The notes: a model not told the origin generated them from the letters alone. 64,000 nt of DNA from Nitrosarchaeum sp. (GCF_035968265.1 NZ_JAVYIM010000006.1:1-64000), one strand, 5' to 3'; shown: positions 8,713 to 18,319, numbered from the stretch's first letter. Numbers and translations: made by a program.

Positions 8713-9330
8713 ATGAAAAATTACGATACCATATCAGAAAAAGATGGAGATAATATTGTAAAAACTGCAAGAGTGATTGTTACTGAATATCTAAAAAATG
8801 GCATAACGATAAAACCAAAAAAAGAATTTATAGATAATTTTTCTTTTAAGTCAGGTGTTTTTGTCACTTTGAATAATAATCAAGAATTAAGAGGGTGTAT
8901 TGGATATCCTTTACCAGATAAATTATTGTTTAATGCTTTAGAAGATGCAGCAATTTCAGCTGCAACAAAAGATCCTAGATTTGAACCTGTCAAATATAGC
9001 GAATTAAATTCAATTACATTTGAAGTAACCATACTGACATCACCCAAAAAAATTAATGTATCTAAACCTGAAGAATATTTGTCTCAGATAAAAGTAGGAA
9101 GAGATGGTTTAATTGTGAAACATGGATTTTATTCTGGTTTATTGTTGCCACAGGTCCCAATTGAATATGGATGGAATGAAGAAGAATTTTTAGAACACAC
9201 ATGTGAAAAAGCAGGATTGCCAAAAAATCATTGGAAAAATTTAGAAACAGAGATTCAAAAATTTGAAGGAATTGTTTTCAAAGAAGAAAAACCAAATGGC
9301 ATAGTAATTAAAGAAGCGTTATGGGATTAG
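8713..9330 (+). CDS. AMMECR1 domain protein
   Basis: The 205-residue protein has the invariant AMMECR1 signature LRGCIGYP (residues about 57-64), then AAISAATKDPRF and GLLLPQVPIEYGW. AMMECR1 proteins are universal in archaea and are often fused to or next to Memo or radical SAM genes. A role in dioxygenase-type or RNA-related chemistry has been proposed, but the biochemical function is unsettled. Its 3' end overlaps the convergent phosphomevalonate dehydratase small-subunit gene by 23 bp. Confidence 0.9.
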   Translation: MKNYDTISEKDGDNIVKTARVIVTEYLKNGITIKPKKEFIDNFSFKSGVFVTLNNNQELRGCIGYPLPDKLLFNALEDAAISAATKDPRFEPVKYSELNSITFEVTILTSPKKINVSKPEEYLSQIKVGRDGLIVKHGFYSGLLLPQVPIEYGWNEEEFLEHTCEKAGLPKNHWKNLETEIQKFEGIVFKEEKPNGIVIKEALWD

Positions 9331-9694
9331 GAGATTTAGTATCTATTGATATTTTTTGCCCTGTTTTGAATGATGTAAATTTTTCATTATCTACTATTAC
9401 AAGTGGAATATTAGCTAGAGCACAACCAGTAGCAACAGTAAGATCTGCTTTTTGACAAATCATTGCAAGCGGTGCAGCGTCATTTGATTTGATAGAATAG
9501 ATAGTATAAGCACCAACACTACTTCCCACACCAGAGGGAAAGACCAAGATGGAGTCTTTGATTGATTTATCAAAAAGTTCATGGTTTTTATCACTAATAA
9601 TTCCAGTTTTTTTATCAACTGTGCCTAGAAAATTAATTGGGTTTTGTGATTTTAGAATTATTCCTTGTGTTTTTCCTTGAACCAAAATTTTCAT
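9308..9694 (-). CDS. Phosphomevalonate dehydratase small subunit (aconitase X swivel, DUF126)
   Basis: The 128-residue protein is a stand-alone swivelling domain of the aconitase X family. It has the conserved PSGVGSSVGAY loop (about residues 53-63), where the second serine is in the active site. With the large subunit it dehydrates mevalonate 5-phosphate to trans-anhydromevalonate 5-phosphate in the archaeal modified mevalonate pathway to isoprenoid lipids. It overlaps the end of the large-subunit gene by 4 bp (ATGA), which fixes the start. Confidence 0.88.
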   Translation of the reverse strand: MKILVQGKTQGIILKSQNPINFLGTVDKKTGIISDKNHELFDKSIKDSILVFPSGVGSSVGAYTIYSIKSNDAAPLAMICQKADLTVATGCALANIPLVIVDNEKFTSFKTGQKISIDTKSPNPITLL

Positions 9695-10851
9695 CTTGTT
9701 TCATCTTCAACTATTTGTGATAGTGATTTTAAATTAACATTTACACCATTAGAGTTTTTGAGATAAAATGCGCCTTTGATGCTATTTGTGGTAACAGCAT
9801 CAACATCATCTTTACTTATTAATGGAGTCAAACACGTACAACAATCAGAAAGAATTTCGCATCCTGCTCTTTCAAGTTCATTAGCATAACCAATTTTTCT
9901 TGCTTGTTCCTTTACAATTCTAGGACAAAAAACCATGCATCTCTTTTTAAAAGATCTACCTTTTAGCTTGCCTATAAGATCAGATATTTCTTCTAATCCC
10001 AATTGAGGACTACCAAGTGTAATCAAATCACCTCTCTCAGCAGTGTTTAGCTCATCATGAACATTTTGCATCTCTCTTTCATCAAAATCTATTTTTTCAC
10101 AATCTGAATTTCCATCACCAAAAAGAAATTTGGCACAGGTTCCAGATGTTCCCATTCCTCCACACATTGCTTTACATTGTCTCTTGTCCATTTCTCCAAG
10201 ACCAGAAATATTCACAGATGTATCTCCAACTTTTCCCGCAAAAAATCCAAGCATTCCATATGTTAACTCATTAGGATTTTTTACTTTCATTCTAATTGTT
10301 AGATTGGGGGAATCTTCTTTTCTTAATGAAGAATATGGGCTTTTTCCAGTTATTGCACTGGCAAGTGCACTAAATGCACTTTCTTTGTTTGTTTTTAGAT
10401 TATCGTATGAATTTGCATGAATTGCAGCATTACTTTCTGCAAATGCAACTTGGGTTCCACTTTTTGGTATATCAAAAATTTCGTAAGGAATACATGAAAA
10501 TGAAGGAGTAACTCCCATTGTTTCATATGAATTTTTTATAGAGAGTTGTTTTGAAATGAAATTATCATCCAGATTGTAATTTGATACATTATCAATATCA
10601 AACCCCATTGGATTAAGAGTTGTTTTGACTTTTACGCGAGTATTTTTACTAATACTGGATAAAAATTCCTCACCTGCATCTCCAATTGTGTTATAATTTA
10701 CACCAGAAAGATGTGCCCAATCGATAGGAATTAGTTTCTCTGCCTCTGTTGCCTCACCAGTTGCAACCAAAATTCTGTATGCCATCTGCATAATTTCACC
10801 TTGCTCACCTTTCAGAGCAGATTCTTCGTCTCTTGTTAACTCCAACAGCAC
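9691..10851 (-). CDS. Phosphomevalonate dehydratase large subunit (aconitase X, DUF521)
   Basis: The catalytic aconitase X subunit is about 387 residues from the GTG at 10851. The reading frame stays open to 11115, but the extra 88 residues are hydrophobic, non-homologous in look and antisense to the endonuclease III gene. Family members start at the motif LTRDEESALKGEQGE, so I place the start here (TTG at 10845 is also possible). Cysteines in CKAMCGGMG and CCTCLTPL probably bind the Fe-S cluster. The enzyme acts in isoprenoid precursor synthesis with the 9308-9694 product. Confidence 0.88.
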   Translation of the reverse strand: MLLELTRDEESALKGEQGEIMQMAYRILVATGEATEAEKLIPIDWAHLSGVNYNTIGDAGEEFLSSISKNTRVKVKTTLNPMGFDIDNVSNYNLDDNFISKQLSIKNSYETMGVTPSFSCIPYEIFDIPKSGTQVAFAESNAAIHANSYDNLKTNKESAFSALASAITGKSPYSSLRKEDSPNLTIRMKVKNPNELTYGMLGFFAGKVGDTSVNISGLGEMDKRQCKAMCGGMGTSGTCAKFLFGDGNSDCEKIDFDEREMQNVHDELNTAERGDLITLGSPQLGLEEISDLIGKLKGRSFKKRCMVFCPRIVKEQARKIGYANELERAGCEILSDCCTCLTPLISKDDVDAVTTNSIKGAFYLKNSNGVNVNLKSLSQIVEDETR

Positions 10852-10900
10852 TAGTTTGACTATTACAGATATAATACTTGTACGTAGAATTTCATATAAG

Positions 10901-11551
10901 ATGCAGAAAATTCTTAATGGGATGATGAAAACAATGATTTCCGTAAAGCCTCCTAGAATGACTGCATTAAGAGAGTTGCATGAAGCAGAAACGGGAGCGT
11001 TTAGTATTCTAATTGGAACAATACTTTCAGCAAGAACAAAAGATGAGACTACAACAAAAGCAGTGAAAGTATTATTTTCAAAATATAAAAATGCAAAAGA
11101 ACTTGCCAATGCCAAAACAAAAGATGTTGAGAAAATTATAAAATCAATAGGATTCTATCATGTAAAATCAAAAAGAATAATCGAAGTTGCTAAAATCATT
11201 AATTCTAAATATAAAGGAAAAGTTCCAGACAATTTAGAAAAACTAGTAGAGCTGCCAGGAGTTGGGAGAAAAACTGCAAATTGTGTACTAGTTTATGCAT
11301 TTGACAAACCTGCTATTCCAGTAGACATTCATGTACATAGAATCTCAAATAGATTAGGATTAGTAAATACAAAAACGCCTGAAGAAACAGAGCAAGAATT
11401 AATGAAAAACATTCCTAAAAAATATTGGATTGATATCAACGATACTTTTGTAATGTATGGTCAAAATATTTGTAAACCAATATCACCAATGTGTAGTGTA
11501 TGCAAAATTAAAAGAGACTGTAAATATTATAAAACTAAGAACGCTTCTTAG
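10901..11551 (+). CDS. nth: Endonuclease III (DNA glycosylase/AP lyase)
   Basis: The 216-residue enzyme removes oxidised pyrimidines and nicks AP sites in base excision repair. It carries the helix-hairpin-helix LPGVGRKTANCV with the catalytic lysine, the VDIHVHRISNRLGL loop with the catalytic aspartate, and a C-terminal [4Fe-4S] motif C-X6-C-X2-C-X5-C (CKPISPMCSVCKIKRDC). The frame is open from 10856, but the ATG at 10901 gives the usual length and leaves a 49-bp divergent promoter to the dehydratase gene. Confidence 0.93.
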   Translation: MQKILNGMMKTMISVKPPRMTALRELHEAETGAFSILIGTILSARTKDETTTKAVKVLFSKYKNAKELANAKTKDVEKIIKSIGFYHVKSKRIIEVAKIINSKYKGKVPDNLEKLVELPGVGRKTANCVLVYAFDKPAIPVDIHVHRISNRLGLVNTKTPEETEQELMKNIPKKYWIDINDTFVMYGQNICKPISPMCSVCKIKRDCKYYKTKNAS

Positions 11552-12209
11552 TCAAGTACAAAATACCGACTAAAATGCCAACACCAGCTGCTATATAAAA
11601 TGGAAAGAAGGCTATAGGATTTTTTGCAGGATCACCTGAAATAAATTCCAGAATCATACTTCCAGAATTTACTGCTGGTGGATCAGTAGGACTCTCCATT
11701 CCATAGACAGAATATGATCCAATTGCAAATGCACCAATATCAAGATTAGATACAACTATTCTTGCGCCATTGTTAACTGTTAATCCCGCTCTTTCTGTGT
11801 ATGATGCTATTGTTTTAGATGCAGGAGACCATCCTCTCTCCAAGTCACTATGTACAACAACGTATCCTTCTTTAGGAGTATTTACTGCAATCCAAAATTT
11901 GTCATTAGGTTTGGCACCCATTCCTATTTCAACTAATTGTTCTGGATTGTCTTTATCATAAATTCTCAAAACTGCATTTCCGTTAGGATTTGCATATAAA
12001 AGATTGTTATCAATAGTAACTTGCCAGCTTACTCCATGGATGTTTTCCATTTGAATAATATCTGCATCTCTAAGAATTTTATTAAATTCGTATGATGGGA
12101 TCTCAATTGTATCTATAATTAATGATGGATTCTTTGATTCTTGGGCAAAAACTGGTGTTATGATTAATCCAGAAAATAAAATTAATACAATAAGATACTT
12201 CACAAGCAA
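11535..12209 (-). CDS. Exported protein with C-terminal membrane anchor
   Basis: The 224-residue product has a signal peptide ending near PVFAQ (residue 23), an extracellular domain of about 170 residues and a C-terminal transmembrane helix (FFPFYIAAGVGILVGILYL) followed by TKKRS. The outside domain looks beta-rich (DTIEIPSYEF, IVVSNLDIGAFAIG). The architecture is common among thaumarchaeal envelope proteins and the function is unknown. It overlaps the convergent nth gene by 17 bp. Confidence 0.78.
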   Translation of the reverse strand: MLVKYLIVLILFSGLIITPVFAQESKNPSLIIDTIEIPSYEFNKILRDADIIQMENIHGVSWQVTIDNNLLYANPNGNAVLRIYDKDNPEQLVEIGMGAKPNDKFWIAVNTPKEGYVVVHSDLERGWSPASKTIASYTERAGLTVNNGARIVVSNLDIGAFAIGSYSVYGMESPTDPPAVNSGSMILEFISGDPAKNPIAFFPFYIAAGVGILVGILYLTKKRS

Positions 12210-12233
12210 AGTATAGTTTCAGTGAATAAATAT

Positions 12234-13370
12234 CTAATCAACAAATGGGTGTGGATAATCTAGAATTACCTTTGAGACTTCAGGTCTTAAGATAAACTCA
12301 GAGGGAGATTTACCATCATCAATCATTTGTCGCAGTTTAGTTCCACTGATTTGCTCTTTTGCATCATCACCATGTGGACAAGCCTTTGGATTTGTATATG
12401 TCAAACATTTTCTACAATAGAAAAATGCTGGGAAAAATACTGGAGTTATTTCTAATTCGGGGTAATCTTCAAAGATTTTTTGAGCAGCAAATGGATCATA
12501 AAATGTTCCAACACCTGCATGATCTCGGCCAATAATGATATGTGTGCAGCCATAATTTTGTCTCATAATAGCATGATGTATTGCTTCTTTTGGTCCAGCA
12601 TACTTCATTTCCGTATGTAGTGTTCCAAGCTTGCATCTGTTTTCTGGATAATAATGAGCAATCATTGTTTCATAGCATTTTACAATTACTTCATCTACAA
12701 AGTCGCCAGACTTTTTCTTGCCAATTACTGGATTTACAAATACGCCATCTCTTGTTGTAATTGATGTTTTTTGAAGCATCTCGTGAGCTACGTGTGGTGG
12801 ATTTCTTGTTTGAAAAGCCACAATTGTATTCCATCCTGCTTTTGCAAATGCTTCTCTGGTTTGAAGAGGAGTTAATCTATATTTTCTGATTTCGGTTTCT
12901 TCAGGTCTTGCAATGTAATCTATTTTTCCACCAACTAGATATTCTTGCATAGACATTGTCTTTGCAACGCCGGGATGTGAGGAATCAGTTGTTCCATATA
13001 CTCCCTTTGCAGTTTTTTCTTTATCAAAAGTAAAAGTATCTTTAACATGTAAAATTGCAATTCCTAATCCTTGATGGTTTTGTAGTAAAACTTTACCAGC
13101 TTTCTTCATTTTTGCAGCTGTTGATTCATCAACATCTAAAACTATGGGAATCGTCCAAGCTAAACCATTTGCTAGCCTACCTTTTGATATGACATGCTCA
13201 AAATCTTTTTTCTCTAAAAATCCCTCTAGAGGGCTAAAAATTCCATCTGCAATGTTTTCAACATCATTTGCAAGATCTTCAGATATCTGTATTGAGTATA
13301 ATCCAGATGGATCAGATTTGGTAATTCTATTTACTAGTTTTCCACCATGTGGTTTAATTGAATCAGACAT
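12234..13370 (-). CDS. sat: Sulfate adenylyltransferase (ATP sulfurylase)
   Basis: The 378-residue monofunctional enzyme makes APS from sulfate and ATP. It contains the [12 protein letters not shown] active-site motif (about 188-199) and the [10 protein letters not shown] motif (about 276-285), plus a Cys/His set typical of archaeal ATP sulfurylases ([16 protein letters not shown]) that probably binds zinc. No APS kinase domain is fused. The gene follows the reductase gene at 13382-14098 by 11 bp in a two-gene minus-strand operon for assimilatory sulfate reduction. Confidence 0.95.
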   Translation of the reverse strand: MSDSIKPHGGKLVNRITKSDPSGLYSIQISEDLANDVENIADGIFSPLEGFLEKKDFEHVISKGRLANGLAWTIPIVLDVDESTAAKMKKAGKVLLQNHQGLGIAILHVKDTFTFDKEKTAKGVYGTTDSSHPGVAKTMSMQEYLVGGKIDYIARPEETEIRKYRLTPLQTREAFAKAGWNTIVAFQTRNPPHVAHEMLQKTSITTRDGVFVNPVIGKKKSGDFVDEVIVKCYETMIAHYYPENRCKLGTLHTEMKYAGPKEAIHHAIMRQNYGCTHIIIGRDHAGVGTFYDPFAAQKIFEDYPELEITPVFFPAFFYCRKCLTYTNPKACPHGDDAKEQISGTKLRQMIDDGKSPSEFILRPEVSKVILDYPHPFVD

Positions 13371-13381
13371 TACTAAATTGC

Positions 13382-14098
13382 CTAATTATGGTCTATATGA
13401 AGGCCACACTCTTTGTGTTCACCATGTTCCCACCACCAACGTCCTGCTCTCAAGTCCTCTCCAGGTTTGATTGCTCTGGTACATGGCTCACATCCAATAC
13501 TTGGGTAGCCCTTATCAAGAAGTTTATTGTATGGTAAATTATTTTTTTTAATATATTCTTGAATTTGTTCCCAAGTCCAATTTACAATTGGATTAATTTT
13601 TAGGATTCCACCATGTCCATGATCAATTTGAAAAATATTCACATCCTTTCTTACTTCAGTTTGATCACGTCTTAATCCAGTAATCCAACCATCTAATGTA
13701 GATAGTATTCTATTGATTGGATGTACCTTACGGATTTCACAACACAGTTTTCTGTTTTCCACACTGTCATAGAAAAGATTTATTCCTTTTTCTTTAACCA
13801 TTTCTTCAACTTCCTTAGTATCAGGAAATAAAACTTCAATTGATATGTTGTATTTTTTTCTAACAATATCCATAATATCATATGTTTCTTGAGGTAATCT
13901 TCCAGTGTCTAATGTAAAGAATCTAAATTTTGGATTAATCTTGTGCATGATGTCCATTATTACTGCATCTTCAGCACCAAAGCTAGATGCTTTAGCAACT
14001 CGTGGATGTAAATTATCAGAAACCCATTGAAGTGCTTCTTCTGTTGTTTTTATTTTGGAGTTAAGTTCATCCACTTGTTCTTGAGTAAATTTTTTCAC
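13382..14098 (-). CDS. cysH: Assimilatory APS (adenylylsulfate) reductase
   Basis: The 238-residue PAPS-reductase-family enzyme has [14 protein letters not shown] and [12 protein letters not shown]. It has both cysteine pairs that ligate a [4Fe-4S] cluster (LCCEIRK and CEPC) and the catalytic cysteine in the C-terminal KECGLH. The cluster cysteines mark it as an APS-type rather than a PAPS-type reductase. It reduces APS to sulfite and AMP. It lies immediately upstream of sat. The APS kinase gene is elsewhere in the window (54469-54984). Confidence 0.92.
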   Translation of the reverse strand: MKKFTQEQVDELNSKIKTTEEALQWVSDNLHPRVAKASSFGAEDAVIMDIMHKINPKFRFFTLDTGRLPQETYDIMDIVRKKYNISIEVLFPDTKEVEEMVKEKGINLFYDSVENRKLCCEIRKVHPINRILSTLDGWITGLRRDQTEVRKDVNIFQIDHGHGGILKINPIVNWTWEQIQEYIKKNNLPYNKLLDKGYPSIGCEPCTRAIKPGEDLRAGRWWWEHGEHKECGLHIDHN

Positions 14099-14184
14099 AA
14101 ATACACATGAATTGTTTTGTTTTATATTGATTACCCAAATATCTTATCCTAAATTATAAACAGGTACATAACTAAAATGAAAAT

Positions 14185-15297
14185 ATGGAAGATGTTTCTT
14201 ATGTGATAGTTTTTCCAACTGTATTTTCAAAAAATAAAATTCCACAGTTAATTGTAAATATTAAAAAAATTCTAAAAATTCAAAATCAGGAATTTAAATC
14301 AGTAAAACGCGATGGAGATATTATTTTAGTGGATGCAAATGATCCTGTATTTGCTTCGTCTGCTATCAACTTACTTTTTGGTATTCAAAAAATAGCAATT
14401 GCAAGACAAATAAAAAATGATTTTCAAAACATAGTCTCAGAAATTACATCAGTAGGTGGGAATTTACTCTTAAAAGGTGAAAAATTTCTTGTCAGAGTTG
14501 AAGGAGCAACAAAGGGATTTTTTCCAAAAGATATTGAAATTGCAGCTACATCAAGCATTATAGAAAAAAAATCAAACATGGGTGCTCGTCCTGGAACAGA
14601 TGAAAATTTCGATAAGTTACTTTACACATATCTAACAAAAAATTATGCATATGTCTGTATTTTTTCAGATAATGGACAAGGAGGTATACCATCACAAAAT
14701 AAAAATACCATATGTTGCGTATATGATGAAATTTCTGCAATTTCTTGTTTTGAAACAATAAAGCAGGGATATGATTCAAAAATAATTATCTGCTATAGAC
14801 AAAAATCAGAATTGATGAATTTAGCTAAAATAATTAATCAATTAATCCCAAGACTTGTAAAGCAAGAAATTCAGTTAGAATTCTTTCATTTAAAGATAAA
14901 TCAGATCGGAATTAAAAATTATCTTATCTTTGTTAATTCAATTTTAGAAATTATGCTTCATGAAGGAAGATCAAATAAACTAAGTCATGTATCTCTTGCA
15001 TTGTCTCCATTAATTTTTTCTACAAAATTTATTGATTATTCAATGAAACATGTATTTCAAAATGATATGATTCCAATAATTCCATTAAGTGGAGTTGATT
15101 CAAAACTTTTTGAAGAAGCAAAAGAGATTGGACTAGAAAAACAAATTCCAAAATTGGAAAAATTATTTATGATTAATTCTGATGAAATGCCCAAGTTTTC
15201 AAGCAAAGACGTTGATTTTGCTATAAAAACAAAGAAAAGTGTGACAGTTAGGATTGGACCAAATAATGTGCATGATATACTTGACGCATTAGAATAA
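14185..15297 (+). CDS. ThiI-like THUMP protein with a degenerate PP-loop
   Basis: The 370-residue protein follows the ThiI layout: an N-terminal ferredoxin-like region, a THUMP domain (about 55-135; LLLKGEKFLVRVEGATKGFF) and a C-terminal Rossmann-like AANH region. In ThiI a GSQGK segment is followed by the ATP-binding SGGxDS loop. Here the equivalent position reads NTICCVYDEISAISC, with no SGG-D-S. ATP-dependent 4-thiouridine or thiazole chemistry is therefore doubtful. THUMP domains bind the tRNA acceptor end, so a tRNA-binding role may remain. Confidence 0.75.
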   Translation: MEDVSYVIVFPTVFSKNKIPQLIVNIKKILKIQNQEFKSVKRDGDIILVDANDPVFASSAINLLFGIQKIAIARQIKNDFQNIVSEITSVGGNLLLKGEKFLVRVEGATKGFFPKDIEIAATSSIIEKKSNMGARPGTDENFDKLLYTYLTKNYAYVCIFSDNGQGGIPSQNKNTICCVYDEISAISCFETIKQGYDSKIIICYRQKSELMNLAKIINQLIPRLVKQEIQLEFFHLKINQIGIKNYLIFVNSILEIMLHEGRSNKLSHVSLALSPLIFSTKFIDYSMKHVFQNDMIPIIPLSGVDSKLFEEAKEIGLEKQIPKLEKLFMINSDEMPKFSSKDVDFAIKTKKSVTVRIGPNNVHDILDALE

Positions 15298-15337
15298 AAT
15301 CACTGGGAATTTAAACGGCATTTGAGGATTAATTTTT

Positions 15338-16573
15338 GTGCTAAAAATAGGTCAATTTATCTATCCTTGGGGAAGTGGACACTATTCTCGAATGATGAGG
15401 CTAAATGAAGTATTAACAGATCATATCAAAGAGGAATTTGAAGTTCATTTTTCAAGTAAAGATCATGTCTATCAAAAGTTATTAGAAAAATTTCCAAATC
15501 AAAAAGATCAAATTCATGAGATTTTAATGCCAACTCCAATTGACGGAAAGCTAGGACCAAGTATCTTATTATCAATGCTAAATTTTTTACTACCTGTTTC
15601 AAAAAATCCTCCCCTTGTAAAACAAGTTACAAGTTATTTGATACAGGAAAGAAAGTTGTATGATAAAGAAAAATTTGATCTGGTAATTAATGATGGAGAT
15701 ATGGGTTCAAATATCATTGCAAAAAATCGTAAAGTATCAAGTTTATTTATTACAAATCAATTTAGACCAAAATTGTATAAATCAAGATCTTATTTTTATC
15801 CAGCTGTAAATTACATTTCAAAACAAATTGGAAAAGCTTCCAAAATTATTGTTGCAGATTCCCCACCTCCATATACCTTATGTGAATATAATCTAAATTT
15901 TACAAAAGAAATTAAAGATAAAGTATCATATGTAGGTCATTTCACAAACGGTAAAAATATCGAGAGAAAAACAACATCTGATTTTGAGAGATTGATTGAA
16001 GATACAGAATTTGGATATTGGATGCGAACAGGAAATAAATCAACTAATGATGGAACAGGTAAAAGATATGAACAGGTATTTCATCAAAATGAAATGAAAA
16101 ATGAAAAAAGGATAATCTCTCATGCAAGAAATGATCCAAAAATTGATTATGTTTTAGGAAAGGACGGAAAAAGATACACGATATCTGATGCTTTGGATAA
16201 AAAAATCGATTGGATTCAAATAGATATAGGTTTTCTAACCGAACAACAAAAAGAAACAGTTTTGAGTTTAACTAAATATGCTGTAGTAAATGGTTCTCAT
16301 ACTGTAATGGGTGAGATTCTTGGAGGAAAGGCAAAACCAATTATCGGCATTCCAGTTTATGATGAGCATACAAACAACATTAAATGGGCAGATGATAAAA
16401 AATTAGGAGTATTAGCAGTTAAGACAAAGCAAGTAATTGAGGCTATTTCAAAAATTAAAAATAATTATACTAAATTTGAAGAAAATTTAGCTGATTTTTC
16501 CAAGAATTTTGTTCCTAATGGAGCTGAAAATACAGCAATAATAACGGCTGAAATTCTAGAAGAAAAGAAATAA
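15338..16573 (+). CDS. GT-B glycosyltransferase-like protein
   Basis: The 411-residue protein starts at GTG 15338 and begins with YPWGSGHYSRMMRLNEVL, matching the GxGHxxR loop of MurG/GT28-type GT-B enzymes. The C-terminal half has the donor-binding pattern VVNGSHTVMGEILGGKAKPIIGIPVYDEHTN, which resembles the GGxxTxxEAL...P..EQ..N motif. Donor and acceptor are unknown, and glycolipid or cell-surface glycan synthesis is a reasonable guess. It lies 40 bp after the ThiI-like gene. Confidence 0.75.
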   Translation: MLKIGQFIYPWGSGHYSRMMRLNEVLTDHIKEEFEVHFSSKDHVYQKLLEKFPNQKDQIHEILMPTPIDGKLGPSILLSMLNFLLPVSKNPPLVKQVTSYLIQERKLYDKEKFDLVINDGDMGSNIIAKNRKVSSLFITNQFRPKLYKSRSYFYPAVNYISKQIGKASKIIVADSPPPYTLCEYNLNFTKEIKDKVSYVGHFTNGKNIERKTTSDFERLIEDTEFGYWMRTGNKSTNDGTGKRYEQVFHQNEMKNEKRIISHARNDPKIDYVLGKDGKRYTISDALDKKIDWIQIDIGFLTEQQKETVLSLTKYAVVNGSHTVMGEILGGKAKPIIGIPVYDEHTNNIKWADDKKLGVLAVKTKQVIEAISKIKNNYTKFEENLADFSKNFVPNGAENTAIITAEILEEKK

Positions 16574-16598
16574 TACTTTATTTTGGGTTTGTTTAATA

Positions 16599-16705
16599 TC
16601 TGGCACGCGGGATGTTCGATGGGCGAACTGACCGCAAGGGATGACGATAAAATCCGCGTGTCAGATTTTAAGTCGATCAGATGATAACGTGGGAACGCTT
16701 TTATG
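16599..16705 (+). ncRNA. Structured intergenic RNA candidate (strand uncertain)
   Basis: This GC-rich block lies in an otherwise AT-rich gap. A 12-bp stem pairs 16599-16610 with 16654-16665 (one G-U pair). Inside it GTTCG (16614-16618) pairs with CGAAC (16624-16628) around an ATGGG loop, and a CCGCAAGG mini-hairpin follows. The sequence downstream to about 16705 includes GATTTTAAGTCGAT, almost identical to a motif in the RNA candidate at 52257-52388. There is no tRNA T-arm. It could be a free small RNA or the 5' leader of the gene at 16729. The plus strand is assumed from the flanking genes. Confidence 0.5.
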
Positions 16706-16728
16706 GAAAAAATTAAGCCAAAATATTA

Positions 16729-17037
16729 GTGCCTAACTGTCCAGAATGTACTGCAAGAGAAAGAAAGAAAATTCAAGCAAAGTATGAAGCTGAAACAGCA
16801 GAAGAAAATAGGGGTAGAGATGATTTATTCAAGTTATTTGATGAAGTAGAAATTCCTATGAAACTGGACTCGGCTACAAAACATTTCATTTGTAAGAGAT
16901 GTGGATTATATGCTACACGAGAACAAGTTTCTGACATCAAATACAGATTAAATCAGAAAGAAAAGACACGTGAAGATAAACAAGATGATTATCTTGAATG
17001 GTGGCAGAAAAGTAAGAAAGATAAAGAATTGATCTAG
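16729..17037 (+). CDS. Small zinc-binding protein with two CxxC knuckles
   Basis: The 102-residue protein starts at GTG and has CPEC at residues 4-7 and CKRC at about 54-57, giving a four-cysteine zinc site split by a charged helical segment. The C-terminal third (DIKYRLNQKEKTREDKQDDYLEWW) is a charged helix. It resembles small thaumarchaeal zinc-ribbon proteins of unknown function. It is followed 12 bp later by the acidic/basic protein at 17050. Confidence 0.75.
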   Translation: MPNCPECTARERKKIQAKYEAETAEENRGRDDLFKLFDEVEIPMKLDSATKHFICKRCGLYATREQVSDIKYRLNQKEKTREDKQDDYLEWWQKSKKDKELI

Positions 17038-17049
17038 AGTTGTTGTTCT

Positions 17050-17493
17050 ATGGTTAAAAAGACTGACGAAGAAAAATCATCGAAAAAAGAAAAAAAATCA
17101 TCTAAGAAAGATGACATTCCAAATTGGGTTACAGATGAAATCCAAAATGCAAAGTTTGAGAAACCTGAAGAACTAAAAAGAGCTGGATATATTCTAGAGA
17201 TTTATGACTCTGATAATAAAATTGATGCACAATTGTATGATCCAGTTGAAGACGGTAGACATATTGTCACACTTGATTTACCAAAAAAAATTAAGACTTC
17301 AGATTTAGAAAAAGGAGTAGTTTATGAATTTATTTTTGATCAACATAAAGCACCTTTAAGTAAAAAAGTATCTGAATTTCTTCAAAAAGAAAAAGAGATC
17401 GATATGAATGCCATCTATCAATTCGACTTAAAGTCAATGGAATTACTTGATGTAGGCTCTAGTGAATCTTCAGATGAGGATTTAGAAGAATAA
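17050..17493 (+). CDS. Charged hypothetical protein
   Basis: The 147-residue protein has a Lys/Ser-rich N-terminus (residues 1-25), a central folded-looking segment (about 28-125) and an acidic tail ending SSESSDEDLEE. The middle has alternating hydrophobic strands (YILEIYDSD, HIVTLDLP, VVYEFIFDQHKAPLSKKV) suggestive of a small beta barrel, perhaps OB-like. No family is recognised. It follows the zinc protein at 16729 and probably shares its transcript. Confidence 0.75.
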   Translation: MVKKTDEEKSSKKEKKSSKKDDIPNWVTDEIQNAKFEKPEELKRAGYILEIYDSDNKIDAQLYDPVEDGRHIVTLDLPKKIKTSDLEKGVVYEFIFDQHKAPLSKKVSEFLQKEKEIDMNAIYQFDLKSMELLDVGSSESSDEDLEE

Positions 17494-17495
17494 AA

Positions 17496-18293
17496 TTAGT
17501 TTTTTTTAGCATCTAATTGTTTTTTAAAAGCCATACCTAATATCGGATTTATCAAATAAGGAAACGTGTTTTTCATCCAGACAGCACCGCGAACTACTGA
17601 AGGAACAATAATTTCTAGTCGTGGTGAATTTGCAGCTCTTAAGATTGTTTTTGCAATTGTTTTGTCACTAAGCGATGTTGGGGAATATTTTGGCATATGT
17701 TGAAAAGATGGATGATCAAAAAAGCTAGTTCTAACCATGATTGGACTTACAACAGTTATTCCAACACCAGTTCCTTTCAATTCATGTTTCAAACCTTCTG
17801 AAAAACCTAACATGGCAAACTTTGATGCGCAGTAAGATACAATTCCTGGTAAACCAAAACTTGCTGCAACAGAAGCTACATTAACAATATGCCCCGATTT
17901 TTTTTTGAGCATTAATGGAAGAAAGTTTTTGATACAATAAATCATTCCAAAATAATTTGTTGCCATTTGAGATTCAATTTCTTCAGTTGATAAATCAGAA
18001 AAAGAACCATAAATTGCAAAACCTGCATTATTTACCAAAATATCAATAGACCCATATTTTTCTAAAACAAGTTTTGAAGTTTTTTCTACTTGTGATTTAT
18101 CTGATACGTCACATTCGCAAACAAGTGTGGATATATTAAATTTTTTTAAATCATTTGCTAATTCTTCTAATTTTTGTTTTCTTCTTGCAATCAAAATTAC
18201 ATTAGAACCTTTTTTAGCAAATTGAATAGCAGTTTCCCTACCGATTCCAGATGATGCACCAGTGATTAGTACAACTTTGTCTTTGAAATCCAT
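17496..18293 (-). CDS. Short-chain dehydrogenase/reductase
   Basis: The 265-residue classical SDR has the TGASSGIGRE cofactor-binding motif (about residues 11-20), a NNAG motif near residue 89 and the catalytic Ser plus Y-x3-K (YCASK). The basic residues after the first strand (ARRKQK) favour NADPH. The C-terminal part resembles membrane-associated or lipid-handling SDRs (PYLINPILGMAFKK). Its upstream region carries one copy of the 13-bp repeat that may be an island attachment site. Confidence 0.88.
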   Translation of the reverse strand: MDFKDKVVLITGASSGIGRETAIQFAKKGSNVILIARRKQKLEELANDLKKFNISTLVCECDVSDKSQVEKTSKLVLEKYGSIDILVNNAGFAIYGSFSDLSTEEIESQMATNYFGMIYCIKNFLPLMLKKKSGHIVNVASVAASFGLPGIVSYCASKFAMLGFSEGLKHELKGTGVGITVVSPIMVRTSFFDHPSFQHMPKYSPTSLSDKTIAKTILRAANSPRLEIIVPSVVRGAVWMKNTFPYLINPILGMAFKKQLDAKKN

Positions 18294-18319
18294 AAATCAA
18301 AAAATCCATTAAAAGATAA

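Noticed and set aside
10852-11115. N-terminal extension of the phosphomevalonate dehydratase large subunit
   Set aside because: The extra residues are hydrophobic, antisense to nth, and absent from the family's typical start at LTRDEE.
16599-16665. tRNA gene
   Set aside because: There is a strong stem but no T-arm GGTTC motif, no cloverleaf and no CCA or acceptor-like end.
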